A stretch of 35,661 bases of DNA, taken from positions 1-35,661 of the forward strand of contig CAIJYD010000099.1 in NCBI GenBank assembly GCA_903824785.1, read 5' to 3'. This document shows, one piece after another, positions 1 through 8,821 of the stretch. Within the stretch, counting starts at the first letter, position 1; each line of letters starts with the position of its first letter. Made by a program: the position numbers and the translations under genes. Below the pieces are notes generated by a model. That model was not told the origin of the DNA, ran no database searches, and worked only from the letters and a program-made list of their open reading frames with translations. The DNA comes from an uncultured Bacteroidota bacterium. Lineage in GTDB: Bacteria; Bacteroidota; Bacteroidia; Bacteroidales; VadinHA17.

Positions 1-394
1 TCCGCAATTGACTTAAAATGAGATGTGATGAAAGATTAGCTTCAAAATGAGGGGAGAATTTTTTTATCGGACTTTAGCCTGGTGTTTAATCTAAATCAAA
101 GTTAAATGGAAGTTTCCCCTCCTTTTGAAGGAGGGGTGGACGCAATACAAAATAATAAGGTCATTGCAGATTTTTATTTGCGGCCGGGGTGGTTGATTAT
201 TCTGCCATATCGCTGGTTCTTTCCTGGTTTAATATTTTACTGATCTCACCATTTAAACATTCAGGATTCCGGAATACAAATCTGTTTTCAAACCGTAATT
301 GTTTCAGACATTTTTAATGTGAAAAGACTTAAACCATTTTTTAAATGATTTCTATCCTTTATCTTGCGCTATTAAACAATACATTTTTTTATCA
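1..394. other. intergenic region at left window edge
   Basis: No coding region is visible on either strand. The stretch is AT-rich apart from the palindromic repeat at 116-136 and a GC-richer tail near 181-192 (GCGGCCGGGGTGG). The bases just ahead of the gene starting at 395 contain TATCTTG near 360-366, one base short of the Bacteroidota -7 element TAnnTTTG, so a promoter there is possible but weak. Confidence 0.6.
116..136. repeat. REP-like perfect palindrome, intergenic
   Basis: CCCCTCCTT is followed by a 3-base loop (TTG) and its exact reverse complement AAGGAGGGG, giving a 9-bp stem. About 45 bases later comes GGCCGGGGTGGTTGAT. From memory, this combination of a CCCCTCC/GGAGGGG hairpin followed by a CGGGGTGGT tail is a common dispersed intergenic element in Bacteroidota genomes. 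That identification is recall and was not searched. There is no T-run after the stem, so it does not look like a terminator. Confidence 0.6.
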
Positions 395-3199
395 ATGAAT
401 ACTTTTGTAAAATCAGTGTTGCTGGTTAAACTAATTTTTGTATTATCTTCATATTCAGGATATTCACAGATACTTCAAGGTGTTGGAATTTTAAATAAGC
501 CGGGTCTCGCAGTCAGTTCGCTGGTTCTGTCTGACAGCAGCTCTATCTTACTTCCTGAAAGCAAACCGGCATTCAGTTTTCTGCTTAACAATAAAATCCG
601 GAATTCAGGAGAGGTTAATGCTGTAAAAAAGGATAGTCTCTACCTACAAACCTTTGATAACAATCTTAAGGTAACCTACATTTCATCAGCTCCCTCTGTT
701 TTCGGCATGGAGAGTGAAATTATATTCGAAAATTCAGGCGATGACACTATCTCCATAGCAAATGTTGTTCCCTTCGGCGAAAATGCCGGATCGGTATATA
801 TAACCGGAAGCGGTCCTGCTGATCTTGCCCGTGCATTCTTATTCCGCCCGGGGTTCCGTCCGGTCAGGATTATACTTCCTGATAACAGCTGGGAATCAGG
901 ATATTCATCATTCTTTGCAAGAAAAGAGATCTCGGTGTGCGCCCTGGCTCGTCGTACAAACACCGAAGGAGGAATAAAGCAGAGATACCAGACCTTGCTA
1001 CCTCCAAAAGCAAAAGTGTTTTATACCGTTCATACTGATGTATTTACAGGGGAATGGCAAAACGGACTTCGTATGATGTTCAGAGACAGATATATGTATG
1101 ATATAAAGGAGTTTGATAACTCTCTGTTTAAAAGAGAAGATCTGGCATGGATAAAAGAGAGCTACCTGATAATTCTTCAAATGGCATGGGACCGGGAATT
1201 CTATGACAGGCTTACCGGGAAATATACTTTTCCAGATTTATTGAGACGTGGTTTAGAACTTTTCGGTAACATCGATGTTCTTGGAATCTGGACTACCTGG
1301 CCACGCCTCGGTCTTGATCAGAGTAACCAGTGGGATCTGTACAGGAATCTTCCGGGTGGAACAGATCAGCTCCGGAACTTCACAAGAATGGCGCGGCAAT
1401 CGGGTACCAGAACCTTTATAGCTTATAATCCGTGGGATAACAGTACGTCGAAGGAAGATCATTATAAAGGGATGGCAAAGCTGATAGCTGAGACTGAAGC
1501 TGACGGAGTAATACTTGATACCAGAGGCAGTTCAAGTTTTGAGCTGCAGGCTGCCGCAGATACCGTAAGGAAGGGAGTAGTTATGTACTCTGAGGGGATG
1601 GCAATTCCAAAAGATATGCCGGGAATTATTTCAGGCCGTGTTCATAATGCGATCTTTTACAGCCCCGAACTGAATCTTAATAAGCTGATTAAACCCGATT
1701 TTTCAATTTTCAGAGTTTGTGATGTGGGAGAAGATCGGATCCATCGCGAAATAGCAATATCATTCTTTAATGGCTACGGTACCGAATTAAATATGTTTCG
1801 CCCCGGCGGAAGAGATGAAAACTATAAGGAGGATCTTAATTTCCTTGCACGCACAACATTTGTCCTCAGACAGAATAATGATGCATTCCTCGATTACGGA
1901 TGGACACCTCTGCTCGAAACGACAATTGATAATGTTTTTGTAAACAGGTGGAAATCGGGTGATAAATCAGTTTATACAATTCTTAACATGCGACCCGAGG
2001 GGATAAATGGAAAACTCTTTAAAGCCGACACTTCTGCAGGAAAACATTGGGTCTCTTTATGGAACCATGAAAACCTTAAGCCTGTCTTTGAAAAAGGCTC
2101 ACCATTTATCTCAGCAAATGCGGAAGGATGGCAGTCGTCATTCTCAGCCACACGCAGGGAAGGATCGGTCGACTGTATCGCAGAACTGCCTGATCTGATC
2201 AAATCGCAGTTGGTTGGTGATTCCATAAAAATCAAATCTGCCGGAAAGGGCAGGATAACTGTATGGAAGGGAAATCCGTCATATCAGACAGTAAAGTCAG
2301 AGTTCAGGATATTAAATGACACAACCATAAGAGTAAAAGACCTTTTTGGTTACTATGAGGGCAAGATAGTTATACAACTTATTGATAATAAGCATTTAAT
2401 AGATGAAAATGTACTAATTATGAAAGGAGGAAAGCCATGGATAATCAGTAATGTGAAACCAACAAAAAAAGCTTCAGATATTCCATCCGATATGGTTCTT
2501 GTGCCCGGGGCTCTCTTCTCTTTTGATGTTACTTCAAATGATGAATTTATTCCATGCCCTGAAGTTAGCGGCAAGGTTGTTAGAATTGACAGTTTTCTTA
2601 TCGACAGATACCCCGTTACCAATGCTCAGTATTATGAATTTTTAACAAGTTCAGGATACAGGCCTGCTGATACGACCAGGTATTTAAGACACTGGCAGTC
2701 AGGAATGATTACCCAGGGTCAGGAGAAATATCCGGTTGTATATGTCTGCTACGAAGATATGCAAGCCTATTCCAGATGGGCGGGAAAACGACTGCCAACA
2801 GAGGCAGAATGGCAGCTCGCTGCACAGGGGCCTGAAAAAAGAAAATGGCCATGGGGAGAAGAATTTCACGGGACTTACTGTAACAATTCTTTTAACAGGC
2901 TCACACCGGTAGATGCTTTCCTGAAAGGAGTGAGTCAGTATGGTGTTGCTGATCTGGTTGGAAATGTATGGCAGATGACAAATGATATGTATTTTAACGG
3001 CACAAACTATTTTACCGTTATCAGGGGAGGAAGTTATTACAAACCTGACTCAAGCTGGTGGTATCTTCAGGGAGGGCCTCAGTCGCTCGATAAAACCCAG
3101 ATTCAGCTTTTAGTCTCACCGGGCTTTGACAGGAATGCAACTGTCGGATTCAGGTGTGTAAGAGATATTGAGAGTCAGAAATTTAAGGATAAAAAGTAA
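395..3199 (+). CDS. secreted TIM-barrel glycosidase-like protein with C-terminal FGE/SUMF1-fold domain
   Basis: A 934-residue exported protein. A signal peptide covers about residues 1-25, with a likely cut after YSQ. Residues about 230-520 read like a TIM-barrel glycoside hydrolase. A segment beginning IDVLGIWTTWPRLG (from 293) is followed by DGVILDT, with Asp375 as candidate nucleophile, and YSEG, with Glu400 as candidate acid/base. Those roles are inferred from spacing and strand-end position. From about residue 700 the protein has the FGE-sulfatase fold: MVLVPG, then DRYPVTNAQYYEFL, RLPTEAEWQLAA, VGNVWQM and a final VGFRCVRD. Catalytic FGE enzymes carry two cysteines shortly after the RGGS motif. 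Here that stretch is RGGSYYKPDSSWW and has none, so formylglycine synthesis is unlikely. The domain may bind sugar or serve structure. The gene stands alone and converges on galK with 51 bases between. The family of the hydrolase part is not certain. Confidence 0.75.
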   Translation: MNTFVKSVLLVKLIFVLSSYSGYSQILQGVGILNKPGLAVSSLVLSDSSSILLPESKPAFSFLLNNKIRNSGEVNAVKKDSLYLQTFDNNLKVTYISSAPSVFGMESEIIFENSGDDTISIANVVPFGENAGSVYITGSGPADLARAFLFRPGFRPVRIILPDNSWESGYSSFFARKEISVCALARRTNTEGGIKQRYQTLLPPKAKVFYTVHTDVFTGEWQNGLRMMFRDRYMYDIKEFDNSLFKREDLAWIKESYLIILQMAWDREFYDRLTGKYTFPDLLRRGLELFGNIDVLGIWTTWPRLGLDQSNQWDLYRNLPGGTDQLRNFTRMARQSGTRTFIAYNPWDNSTSKEDHYKGMAKLIAETEADGVILDTRGSSSFELQAAADTVRKGVVMYSEGMAIPKDMPGIISGRVHNAIFYSPELNLNKLIKPDFSIFRVCDVGEDRIHREIAISFFNGYGTELNMFRPGGRDENYKEDLNFLARTTFVLRQNNDAFLDYGWTPLLETTIDNVFVNRWKSGDKSVYTILNMRPEGINGKLFKADTSAGKHWVSLWNHENLKPVFEKGSPFISANAEGWQSSFSATRREGSVDCIAELPDLIKSQLVGDSIKIKSAGKGRITVWKGNPSYQTVKSEFRILNDTTIRVKDLFGYYEGKIVIQLIDNKHLIDENVLIMKGGKPWIISNVKPTKKASDIPSDMVLVPGALFSFDVTSNDEFIPCPEVSGKVVRIDSFLIDRYPVTNAQYYEFLTSSGYRPADTTRYLRHWQSGMITQGQEKYPVVYVCYEDMQAYSRWAGKRLPTEAEWQLAAQGPEKRKWPWGEEFHGTYCNNSFNRLTPVDAFLKGVSQYGVADLVGNVWQMTNDMYFNGTNYFTVIRGGSYYKPDSSWWYLQGGPQSLDKTQIQLLVSPGFDRNATVGFRCVRDIESQKFKDKK

Positions 3200-3250
3200 A
3201 AGCCGAAGATGCTTACAGTTTTAATTATGAAGGTTTTAGAGTAGAAATAT

Positions 3251-4423
3251 TTAAAGGCTGAAGTCTGATTTCTCTGCTCCGTTGCCAATTTCAGGCAGAT
3301 AAAAGTCAGGTGTTACCCCGATTTTTTGCTGATAAATCTCTGATAGACGGGTCATAAAATCAGCAGAATCAGCTTTTCTGACAATACTAACCGTACAACC
3401 GCCAAACCCGGCACCTGTCATCCTTGAACCAATAACTCCGGGAAGTTTTCTTCCTTCATAAACAAGAGTATCAAGTTCGATGCCCGTAACTTCATAGTCA
3501 TAACTGAGTGAGTCGTGCGACAGGTTCATCAGTTCACCGAAGCGGATCAGATTATTCTCTTTTAAGACTTTTACAGCTTCAATAACCCGTCCGTTCTCAC
3601 TTATTACATGTTTAGCCCTATTCCTGACAACACTGTCCTCAATATATTTTTCGAGCTGATCGATCTCCCCTGTATTAAGCTCACTTAAATTCCGTATTGG
3701 TTTGTAAGCCTGAAGCAATTCAACTGCTTTATCGCATTCTCCACGGCGTTCATTATATTTTGAATCGGTCAGTCCCCGTTTTTTGTTGGTATTTGATATT
3801 ATGAGCGAATAGTCATTTAAAATGAGAGGAACATTTTCAAAAGAGAGGGTGTCGCAATTAAGAAAAATTGCATGGTCTTTTTTTCCGAATCCGACAGCAA
3901 ACTGATCCATGATGCCACAGTTCATCCCTACAAATTCGTTTTCAGCTTTCTGACTCATTTTAACAAGGTCAAGAGTGGTGAAACCGGTGTTAAAAAAGTC
4001 ATTCAGGGCAACAGCAGTTACCATTTCAATGGAAGCGGAGGAGGAGAGGCCTGCTCCGTTTGGTACATTACCGTAATAAAGGAACTCAAGGCCCGATAAT
4101 TTTATACCACGTTTTAGAAACTCGTTTATGACTCCCAGCGGATAGTTAATCCATTTCTTACCTGTGTTGATGAACAGATCTGAGAGAGGGGTTTTGAAAT
4201 CGTCACTGAAATTTATTGTGCTGAAATTAAGGTTGTTGTCTTCGGTTTTTCTGATAAGCAGATATGTTCCGTAGTTTAAAGCACAAGGAAATACAAATCC
4301 TCCGTTATAATCGGTATGTTCTCCTATTAGGTTAACCCTGCCGGGTGAGAAAAAAAGAACAGGATTATTGTTCCTGTTACCGTATTTTTCAAAGAATTTT
4401 TCAGCAAAGTCTTTTTTATCCAT
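3251..4423 (-). CDS. galK: galactokinase
   Basis: Galactokinase phosphorylates alpha-D-galactose to galactose-1-phosphate with ATP, the entry step of the Leloir pathway, in the cytoplasm. The 390-residue length is normal for GHMP kinases of this type. Visible motifs in order are the galactokinase signature GRVNLIGEHTDYNGG near residue 29, the GHMP ATP-binding loop NGAGLSSSASIE, GIMDQFAV carrying the catalytic Asp, and the C-terminal GSRMTGAGFGGCT loop. The start ATG lies 2 bases after the dnaA stop, with no room for a promoter, so it is probably read from the dnaA transcript. No other Leloir gene is in the window. The only sugar-related neighbour is the convergent glycosidase-like gene. Confidence 0.95.
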   Translation of the reverse strand: MDKKDFAEKFFEKYGNRNNNPVLFFSPGRVNLIGEHTDYNGGFVFPCALNYGTYLLIRKTEDNNLNFSTINFSDDFKTPLSDLFINTGKKWINYPLGVINEFLKRGIKLSGLEFLYYGNVPNGAGLSSSASIEMVTAVALNDFFNTGFTTLDLVKMSQKAENEFVGMNCGIMDQFAVGFGKKDHAIFLNCDTLSFENVPLILNDYSLIISNTNKKRGLTDSKYNERRGECDKAVELLQAYKPIRNLSELNTGEIDQLEKYIEDSVVRNRAKHVISENGRVIEAVKVLKENNLIRFGELMNLSHDSLSYDYEVTGIELDTLVYEGRKLPGVIGSRMTGAGFGGCTVSIVRKADSADFMTRLSEIYQQKIGVTPDFYLPEIGNGAEKSDFSL

Positions 4424-4425
4424 TA

Positions 4426-5856
4426 TTAAACTTTAAGTTTCTTCTCTATTTCGGTTATCTGGTTTCTGAAATGTTTATCAGTATCAATAAGATTATTAAC
4501 AGTTTTGCAGGCATGCAGGACAGTAGCATGATCCTTTCCACCGATATGCGATCCGATACTGGCCAATGATGCCTTTGTAAGGCTTTTTGAAAAGTACATG
4601 GATACCTGTCTTGCCTGAACAATCTCCCTTTTTCTGGTCTTTCCCTGGATGAAATCGATTGGGATTTTATAATAATCGCAGACTATTTTCTGAATGTATT
4701 CTATAGTTATCTCGCGTCTTGAAGTGCTGATAAGTTTTTCAACCATCATTCTTGCAAGATCAAGTGTTATCTCTTTTCTGTTCAGTGTGGACTGTGCGTA
4801 AAGAGAAATCAGCACTGCTTCAAGTTCTCTGATATTATTGGAGATGTTTACTGCAAGAAATTCAAAGATCTCTTCAGGCAGTTCAATACCGTCATTATAT
4901 GCTTTTTTCTTTAAGATAGCCAGTCTAGTCTCATAATCGGGTCTTTGAAGGTCAGCCTGCAGGCCCCATTTGAACCTTGAAAGAAGTCTCTGCTCCATTC
5001 CCTGGAGTTCAACAGGTGGTCTGTCGCAAGTAAGTATCAGCTGTTTGCCGGACTGGTGCAGATGGTTGAATATGTGGAAGAATGTGTCTTGCGTTTTTTC
5101 CTTTCCTGCAAATTCATGAACATCATCAAGAATAAGGACATCAATCATCTGGTAGAAATGGAGAAAATCGTTTTTATTGTTGTTTCTCACAGATTCAACA
5201 AATTGAGTCTGAAACTTATTCGCATTAACATAAAGAACAGTTTTATCTGCATGCTTCTCTTTAACCAGTATTCCGATAGCCTGTGCAAGATGTGTCTTAC
5301 CGAGCCCGGAATCGCCATATATCATAAGCGGGTTAAAAGCGGTACCTCCGGGGTTATTACCAACAGCAATGCCTGCTGATCTGGCAAGTCTGTTGCACTC
5401 TCCCTCTACATAATTGCTGAAATTGTAATCAGGATTCAGTTTTGGATCAAAATGAACTTTTTTAATACCCGGAATAACAAATGGATTTTTTATAGAAGGC
5501 TGAGTTATATCGAATGGAACCTGAACCGGCTTATTGTTAAGGTCCATTTTATTTCTTGAAGGATATCTTACAGTATAGGGTTTACCATCGGAATAATTAT
5601 TGTTTTCCATAACAACGTTATACTCAAGCTTAGCATCAGCACCGATCTCGCGTCGAAGTGTCTTCCTCAGGATATCTATATACTGCTCTTCAAGATATTC
5701 ATAGAAAAACGGACTTGGAACCTGAATGGTTAAAACATTGTTCTCAAGTTTTAACGGGATAATAGGTTCGAACCATGTCTTGTAGCTGATGGATGGAATA
5801 ATATCCTTAATGATCAGAAGACAGTTATTCCAAACGTCATTATGTGACTTATTCAT
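4426..5856 (-). CDS. dnaA: chromosomal replication initiator protein DnaA
   Basis: DnaA is the AAA+ ATPase that binds and melts the replication origin. With the start chosen here the protein is 476 residues and begins MNKSHNDVWNNCL, the usual beginning of domain I in Bacteroidota DnaA. The open frame extends 13 codons further upstream to 5895, but those residues do not look like DnaA. Domain III has Walker A GDSGLGKTHLA and Walker B VLILDDVHEF. Domain IV ends with the DnaA signature around GGKDHATVLHACKTV, which reads the DnaA box. The gene is followed after 2 bases by galK. The upstream gap of 0.6 kb shows no clear TTATCCACA boxes, so the sequence gives no support for oriC being right here. 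Confidence 0.96.
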   Translation of the reverse strand: MNKSHNDVWNNCLLIIKDIIPSISYKTWFEPIIPLKLENNVLTIQVPSPFFYEYLEEQYIDILRKTLRREIGADAKLEYNVVMENNNYSDGKPYTVRYPSRNKMDLNNKPVQVPFDITQPSIKNPFVIPGIKKVHFDPKLNPDYNFSNYVEGECNRLARSAGIAVGNNPGGTAFNPLMIYGDSGLGKTHLAQAIGILVKEKHADKTVLYVNANKFQTQFVESVRNNNKNDFLHFYQMIDVLILDDVHEFAGKEKTQDTFFHIFNHLHQSGKQLILTCDRPPVELQGMEQRLLSRFKWGLQADLQRPDYETRLAILKKKAYNDGIELPEEIFEFLAVNISNNIRELEAVLISLYAQSTLNRKEITLDLARMMVEKLISTSRREITIEYIQKIVCDYYKIPIDFIQGKTRKREIVQARQVSMYFSKSLTKASLASIGSHIGGKDHATVLHACKTVNNLIDTDKHFRNQITEIEKKLKV

Positions 5857-6438
5857 GCAGGTTGTTTTTAAAAAAATATTTTGGTTTGGAATCAATCTGA
5901 TTCCCGTAGCAATATTTGTAAAAAAAAAACTAATAAAAAAAAATTTATTTGCTTGCCTTTCTCAATAAAAGTATATGGTTTTAAACATCAGCTACTTATG
6001 AATTCATTTTTTTTAAAATTTTTATAACGCTGAATATGAGATACATAGCATTAATGTTTTTGGTTTCACAGTGTATTCCAACTCTTTACATATAGTTGCT
6101 CAAAATTTAACAAACAATGAAAAAAATAAGTACTTTTTTGTCAAAGATTCCAGCCTGTTTTTTAAGATAAAGATATTCTGAATTTTAGTTCATAAAAAGG
6201 AGGAAAAAGTAAAAATTCTTCATTCAAAGATCGGTGCTTAACTTTTGACGCATTTTTCAGTTTAAGTAATAAATATTTTTAAAGATCGGATTTTTATTTT
6301 GGAAAATGCATGAAAAATGAGATAACTTCAGATTATTTTCTGAATTATTTTAAAAAGGTACCCTATAAGTTGAAAACAATACCTAACAGAATGTTATTCA
6401 ATTAGATATCCGTGAGATTGACTTGATTTGGGCAATTA
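5857..6438. other. AT-rich gap upstream of dnaA and downstream of the mlaD-like gene
   Basis: This is about 580 bases without a convincing gene. It contains long A and T runs (for example near 5921-5943 and 6006-6018). I looked for DnaA boxes (TTATnCACA and its complement) and for strict TAnnTTTG elements pointing at dnaA and found none. A purine-rich AAAAAGGAGGAAAAAG near 6194 looks like a ribosome-binding site but no start codon follows. It must carry the dnaA promoter, but I cannot place it. Confidence 0.5.
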
Positions 6439-7392
6439 TTAGTTTGCAGGGGTACTTTTTTTCCCGAAAACAGAAAAGTGAACATATCTTTTTGGATTGG
6501 CTTTCAGATCCTGTAATAGTCCGTTTAAATTGCCAAGGCTGTTTGTCAGGTTAGTATAAAGTGTATCATTTGTGAGAAATTTGCCGGCAGATCCTTTTCC
6601 ATTATTCATATTATCCATTAGGGTGGCAGCTTTCTCAAGACTTGTTTTCAGATTTGATACAGTTTTAAATATATCAGCAGCAGCAAGTGTATCGGAGATT
6701 GCTTCCATATTGGTGAATGTATTGTTCATTTTTCCGGAATTCTCTGAAAGCATACGGGTAAACTTATTGATATTTTCCAATGTGGCTTTAAGTTCCTTTT
6801 CCTTTGATCCGATAATATTGTCGAGACTTTTTGTAGTACTGTTAAGGTTGGCAAGTGATCCGTCAAGATTTTTTATGAAATCATCATTCATTACATCATT
6901 TACTGAAATGATTACAGTATCGAGAACGGAAATGAGGTTCATAATTTTATTTTTAACAGGTATCAGCTCCGTTTCCATTTTATCAATAATGGATTCAGCC
7001 AGTCGACCAGGTATGGTATCGCCGTCGGCATATGTCCCCGGACCATTTCCAAAAACAAACTGAACTTTCATTCCTCCCAGGAGTGAAATGGGAACTATTT
7101 CAGCAACTGTATTCTTAGGGAGGCTGAAATCCTTGCTTACGGAGAAGGCAACCAGCAGTTTCCCACTTTCAGGAGTGACAAAGTCGATTGACTGAACCAC
7201 TCCGACTTTATAACCATTAATTTCAACCGGACTTGATTCAGCAAGTCCGCCTATCTCATTATAAACTGTATAATAATAAGCAGAATTTGAGAAAAAATCT
7301 TTTCCCTTAAGAAAATTGTACAGCCAGATAAATATAAGGATTGTTAATAATGTCGTTGCCCCAACTTTAACTTCATTTGAGATCTTTTTCAT
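6439..7392 (-). CDS. MlaD/MCE-family lipid-transport protein
   Basis: A 317-residue MCE-family protein, the periplasmic substrate-binding part of Mla-type phospholipid transporters that shuttle lipid between inner and outer membrane. One N-terminal membrane helix covers about residues 11-28. It is followed by the MCE domain at about 37-115: AYYYTVYNEIGGL, SPVEINGYKVG with the typical V.i.G..VG pattern, and LGGMKVQFVFG. The rest is a long polar helical region, likely coiled, ending before a short basic tail. The gene lies 12 bases behind the amidase gene on the same strand, so the two are probably one transcript. MlaE and MlaF partners are not in the window. Confidence 0.88.
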   Translation of the reverse strand: MKKISNEVKVGATTLLTILIFIWLYNFLKGKDFFSNSAYYYTVYNEIGGLAESSPVEINGYKVGVVQSIDFVTPESGKLLVAFSVSKDFSLPKNTVAEIVPISLLGGMKVQFVFGNGPGTYADGDTIPGRLAESIIDKMETELIPVKNKIMNLISVLDTVIISVNDVMNDDFIKNLDGSLANLNSTTKSLDNIIGSKEKELKATLENINKFTRMLSENSGKMNNTFTNMEAISDTLAAADIFKTVSNLKTSLEKAATLMDNMNNGKGSAGKFLTNDTLYTNLTNSLGNLNGLLQDLKANPKRYVHFSVFGKKSTPAN

Positions 7393-7404
7393 TTATATCT
7401 TGTT

Positions 7405-8562
7405 TTATTTCTTTTTTTTCTGGTCCAGCGCTTGCTGCAAAGGTAATACTTTGTTGTCTTTTACAGCTATAACAAAGGCATCAGGGTAATATACTTTAAG
7501 TTTTTTTCTGTAATTAACTGCAGATGAGTACTCAGCAAAACTGCCGGTTACATATCTGAAACGATCTTCAGTATTTATTTCAACAACATCTTTCAGACCT
7601 TTGAAGTGTTCAGGTGTAATATCTATTTTAAAGTTGGAGGAAGCTATCTGTACCATAAATGCCATTTCTCCGGTAGGGGAGGCTTTCTGTTCCGGCAGGC
7701 TGGCCACAGGATCGGTTATCTGACTCTTGTCAGGGAATATATTACTCTTGCTGTTAATTGCATTGATATAGTCGCGGCAGGCTCTGAAAATAGCTGATGC
7801 GATAAAATCCTGTCCCTGCATCGAATTCAGATACTTTTCTTCTACTGGATGAGTTATAAAACCGGTCTCTGTTAGCACGCTTGGCATAGTTGTCATGAAT
7901 AAAACCCAGAATCCGGCCTGTTTTACTCCTCTGTCGATCCTGTTGATCTTCTGCTTGTACTGACTCTGGATTTTTGATGCAAGATCAGTGCTCTGTTCCT
8001 GAAAAATGTTTTGCATCAAAGTAAACATAACATACGATTCAGGTGATTTGGGATCAAAGCCTTCATATTTTGTGGAGTGGTCATTTTCGAGGAGTATTAC
8101 TTCATTCTCTTTAATAGCCACTTCAAGATTCTGTTCGTCCTTAGCAAGTCCCATTACAAAAGTTTCAGTTCCCTGAATATTTTTTGAATCACCCCAGTTG
8201 GCATGAATTGAAATAAAGAGATCTGCGTTATTCTTATTGGCAATATTGGCACGTTCGCGGACCTCCACGAAAGTATCTTTTTCCCTGGTGTAAATTACAG
8301 TTGTATTGCTGATATTCTTTTCAATATATTCCCCTGTTTTAAGAGCAATAGCCAACGTGATATTTTTTTCAGAACTGAAAGAACCGAGAGCTCCGGGGTC
8401 TTTCCCTCCATGTCCGGCATCAATTACAATTACCCGTCCTTTGACATTATCAATTGCAGATGCTATCGATGAAGCGAGGGTGAAGGTAATTATGAGGACA
8501 ATCAGTTTTAGTATATATATATTATTGGATGGAAGCGTGCCATTATCAATTTCTTTTGCCAT
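7405..8562 (-). CDS. N-acetylmuramoyl-L-alanine amidase (Amidase_3) with C-terminal SPOR-like domain
   Basis: This zinc amidase cuts the bond between N-acetylmuramic acid and the stem peptide, acting in the periplasm during cell separation. The 385-residue protein has an N-terminal hydrophobic segment at about 17-36 (signal or anchor). The Amidase_3 domain follows: VIVIDAGHGGKDPGA with the first zinc His, SIHANW with the second, and LTETGFITHP with the catalytic Glu. From about residue 285 there is a SPOR-like module (MVQIASS, then RYVTGSFAEYSSAVNYRKKL, then AFVIAV), which in that family binds denuded glycan at division sites. The strict promoter element at 8623-8630 supports this ATG. It leads a two-gene unit with the MCE gene. 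The lysine-rich tail is unremarkable. Confidence 0.93.
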   Translation of the reverse strand: MAKEIDNGTLPSNNIYILKLIVLIITFTLASSIASAIDNVKGRVIVIDAGHGGKDPGALGSFSSEKNITLAIALKTGEYIEKNISNTTVIYTREKDTFVEVRERANIANKNNADLFISIHANWGDSKNIQGTETFVMGLAKDEQNLEVAIKENEVILLENDHSTKYEGFDPKSPESYVMFTLMQNIFQEQSTDLASKIQSQYKQKINRIDRGVKQAGFWVLFMTTMPSVLTETGFITHPVEEKYLNSMQGQDFIASAIFRACRDYINAINSKSNIFPDKSQITDPVASLPEQKASPTGEMAFMVQIASSNFKIDITPEHFKGLKDVVEINTEDRFRYVTGSFAEYSSAVNYRKKLKVYYPDAFVIAVKDNKVLPLQQALDQKKKK

Positions 8563-8622
8563 ATTTAATACATCTATTTTAAGTGGTTTTTGCTGTAATT
8601 AAGGTTTTCCACAAAAACTATA

Positions 8623-8630
8623 CAAAAATA
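8623..8630 (-). promoter_or_regulatory. Bacteroidota -7 promoter element for the amidase gene
   Basis: On the minus strand this reads TATTTTTG, an exact match to TAnnTTTG, the -7 element of the Bacteroidota housekeeping sigma factor. It would start transcription about 50-55 bases ahead of the amidase ATG. A second near-match (TAGTTTTTG) lies just downstream. No clear -33 TTTG is at the ideal distance. Confidence 0.55.
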
Positions 8631-8728
8631 GTATTAAAGTAGAGAAAAGAGATGCCTTTTCTTTACAATTGTTGATGAAGGCAATAATCACAGATTCATA
8701 CAGCATCAGGAATGGATGACTCAATGGT

Positions 8729-8787
8729 ATTCCAATTGGAATTCCGAGACAATTCTGGCAGGTTTCAGCACATTTGTGGTCAAATGT
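8729..8787. repeat. two small palindromes between amidase and ankyrin genes
   Basis: ATTCCAATTGGAAT (8729-8742) is a perfect 14-base palindrome. ACATTTG-TGGT-CAAATGT (8770-8787) is a perfect 7-bp inverted repeat with a 4-base loop. Both lie downstream of the ankyrin gene stop. Neither is followed by a T-run in the minus direction, so a simple intrinsic terminator is not supported. An operator or RNA hairpin is possible. Confidence 0.4.
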
Positions 8788-8821
8788 CGGCTTAAACCTA
8801 CGGATCTTTTTCTTGATAAGT

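Noticed and set aside
3200-3250. Terminator between the glycosidase-like gene and galK
   Set aside because: No stem of useful length with a T-run on either strand was found.
6572-7063. 163-codon frame antisense to the MCE gene
   Set aside because: Hydrophobic-rich shadow of the Lys/Asn-rich coding strand; no independent evidence.
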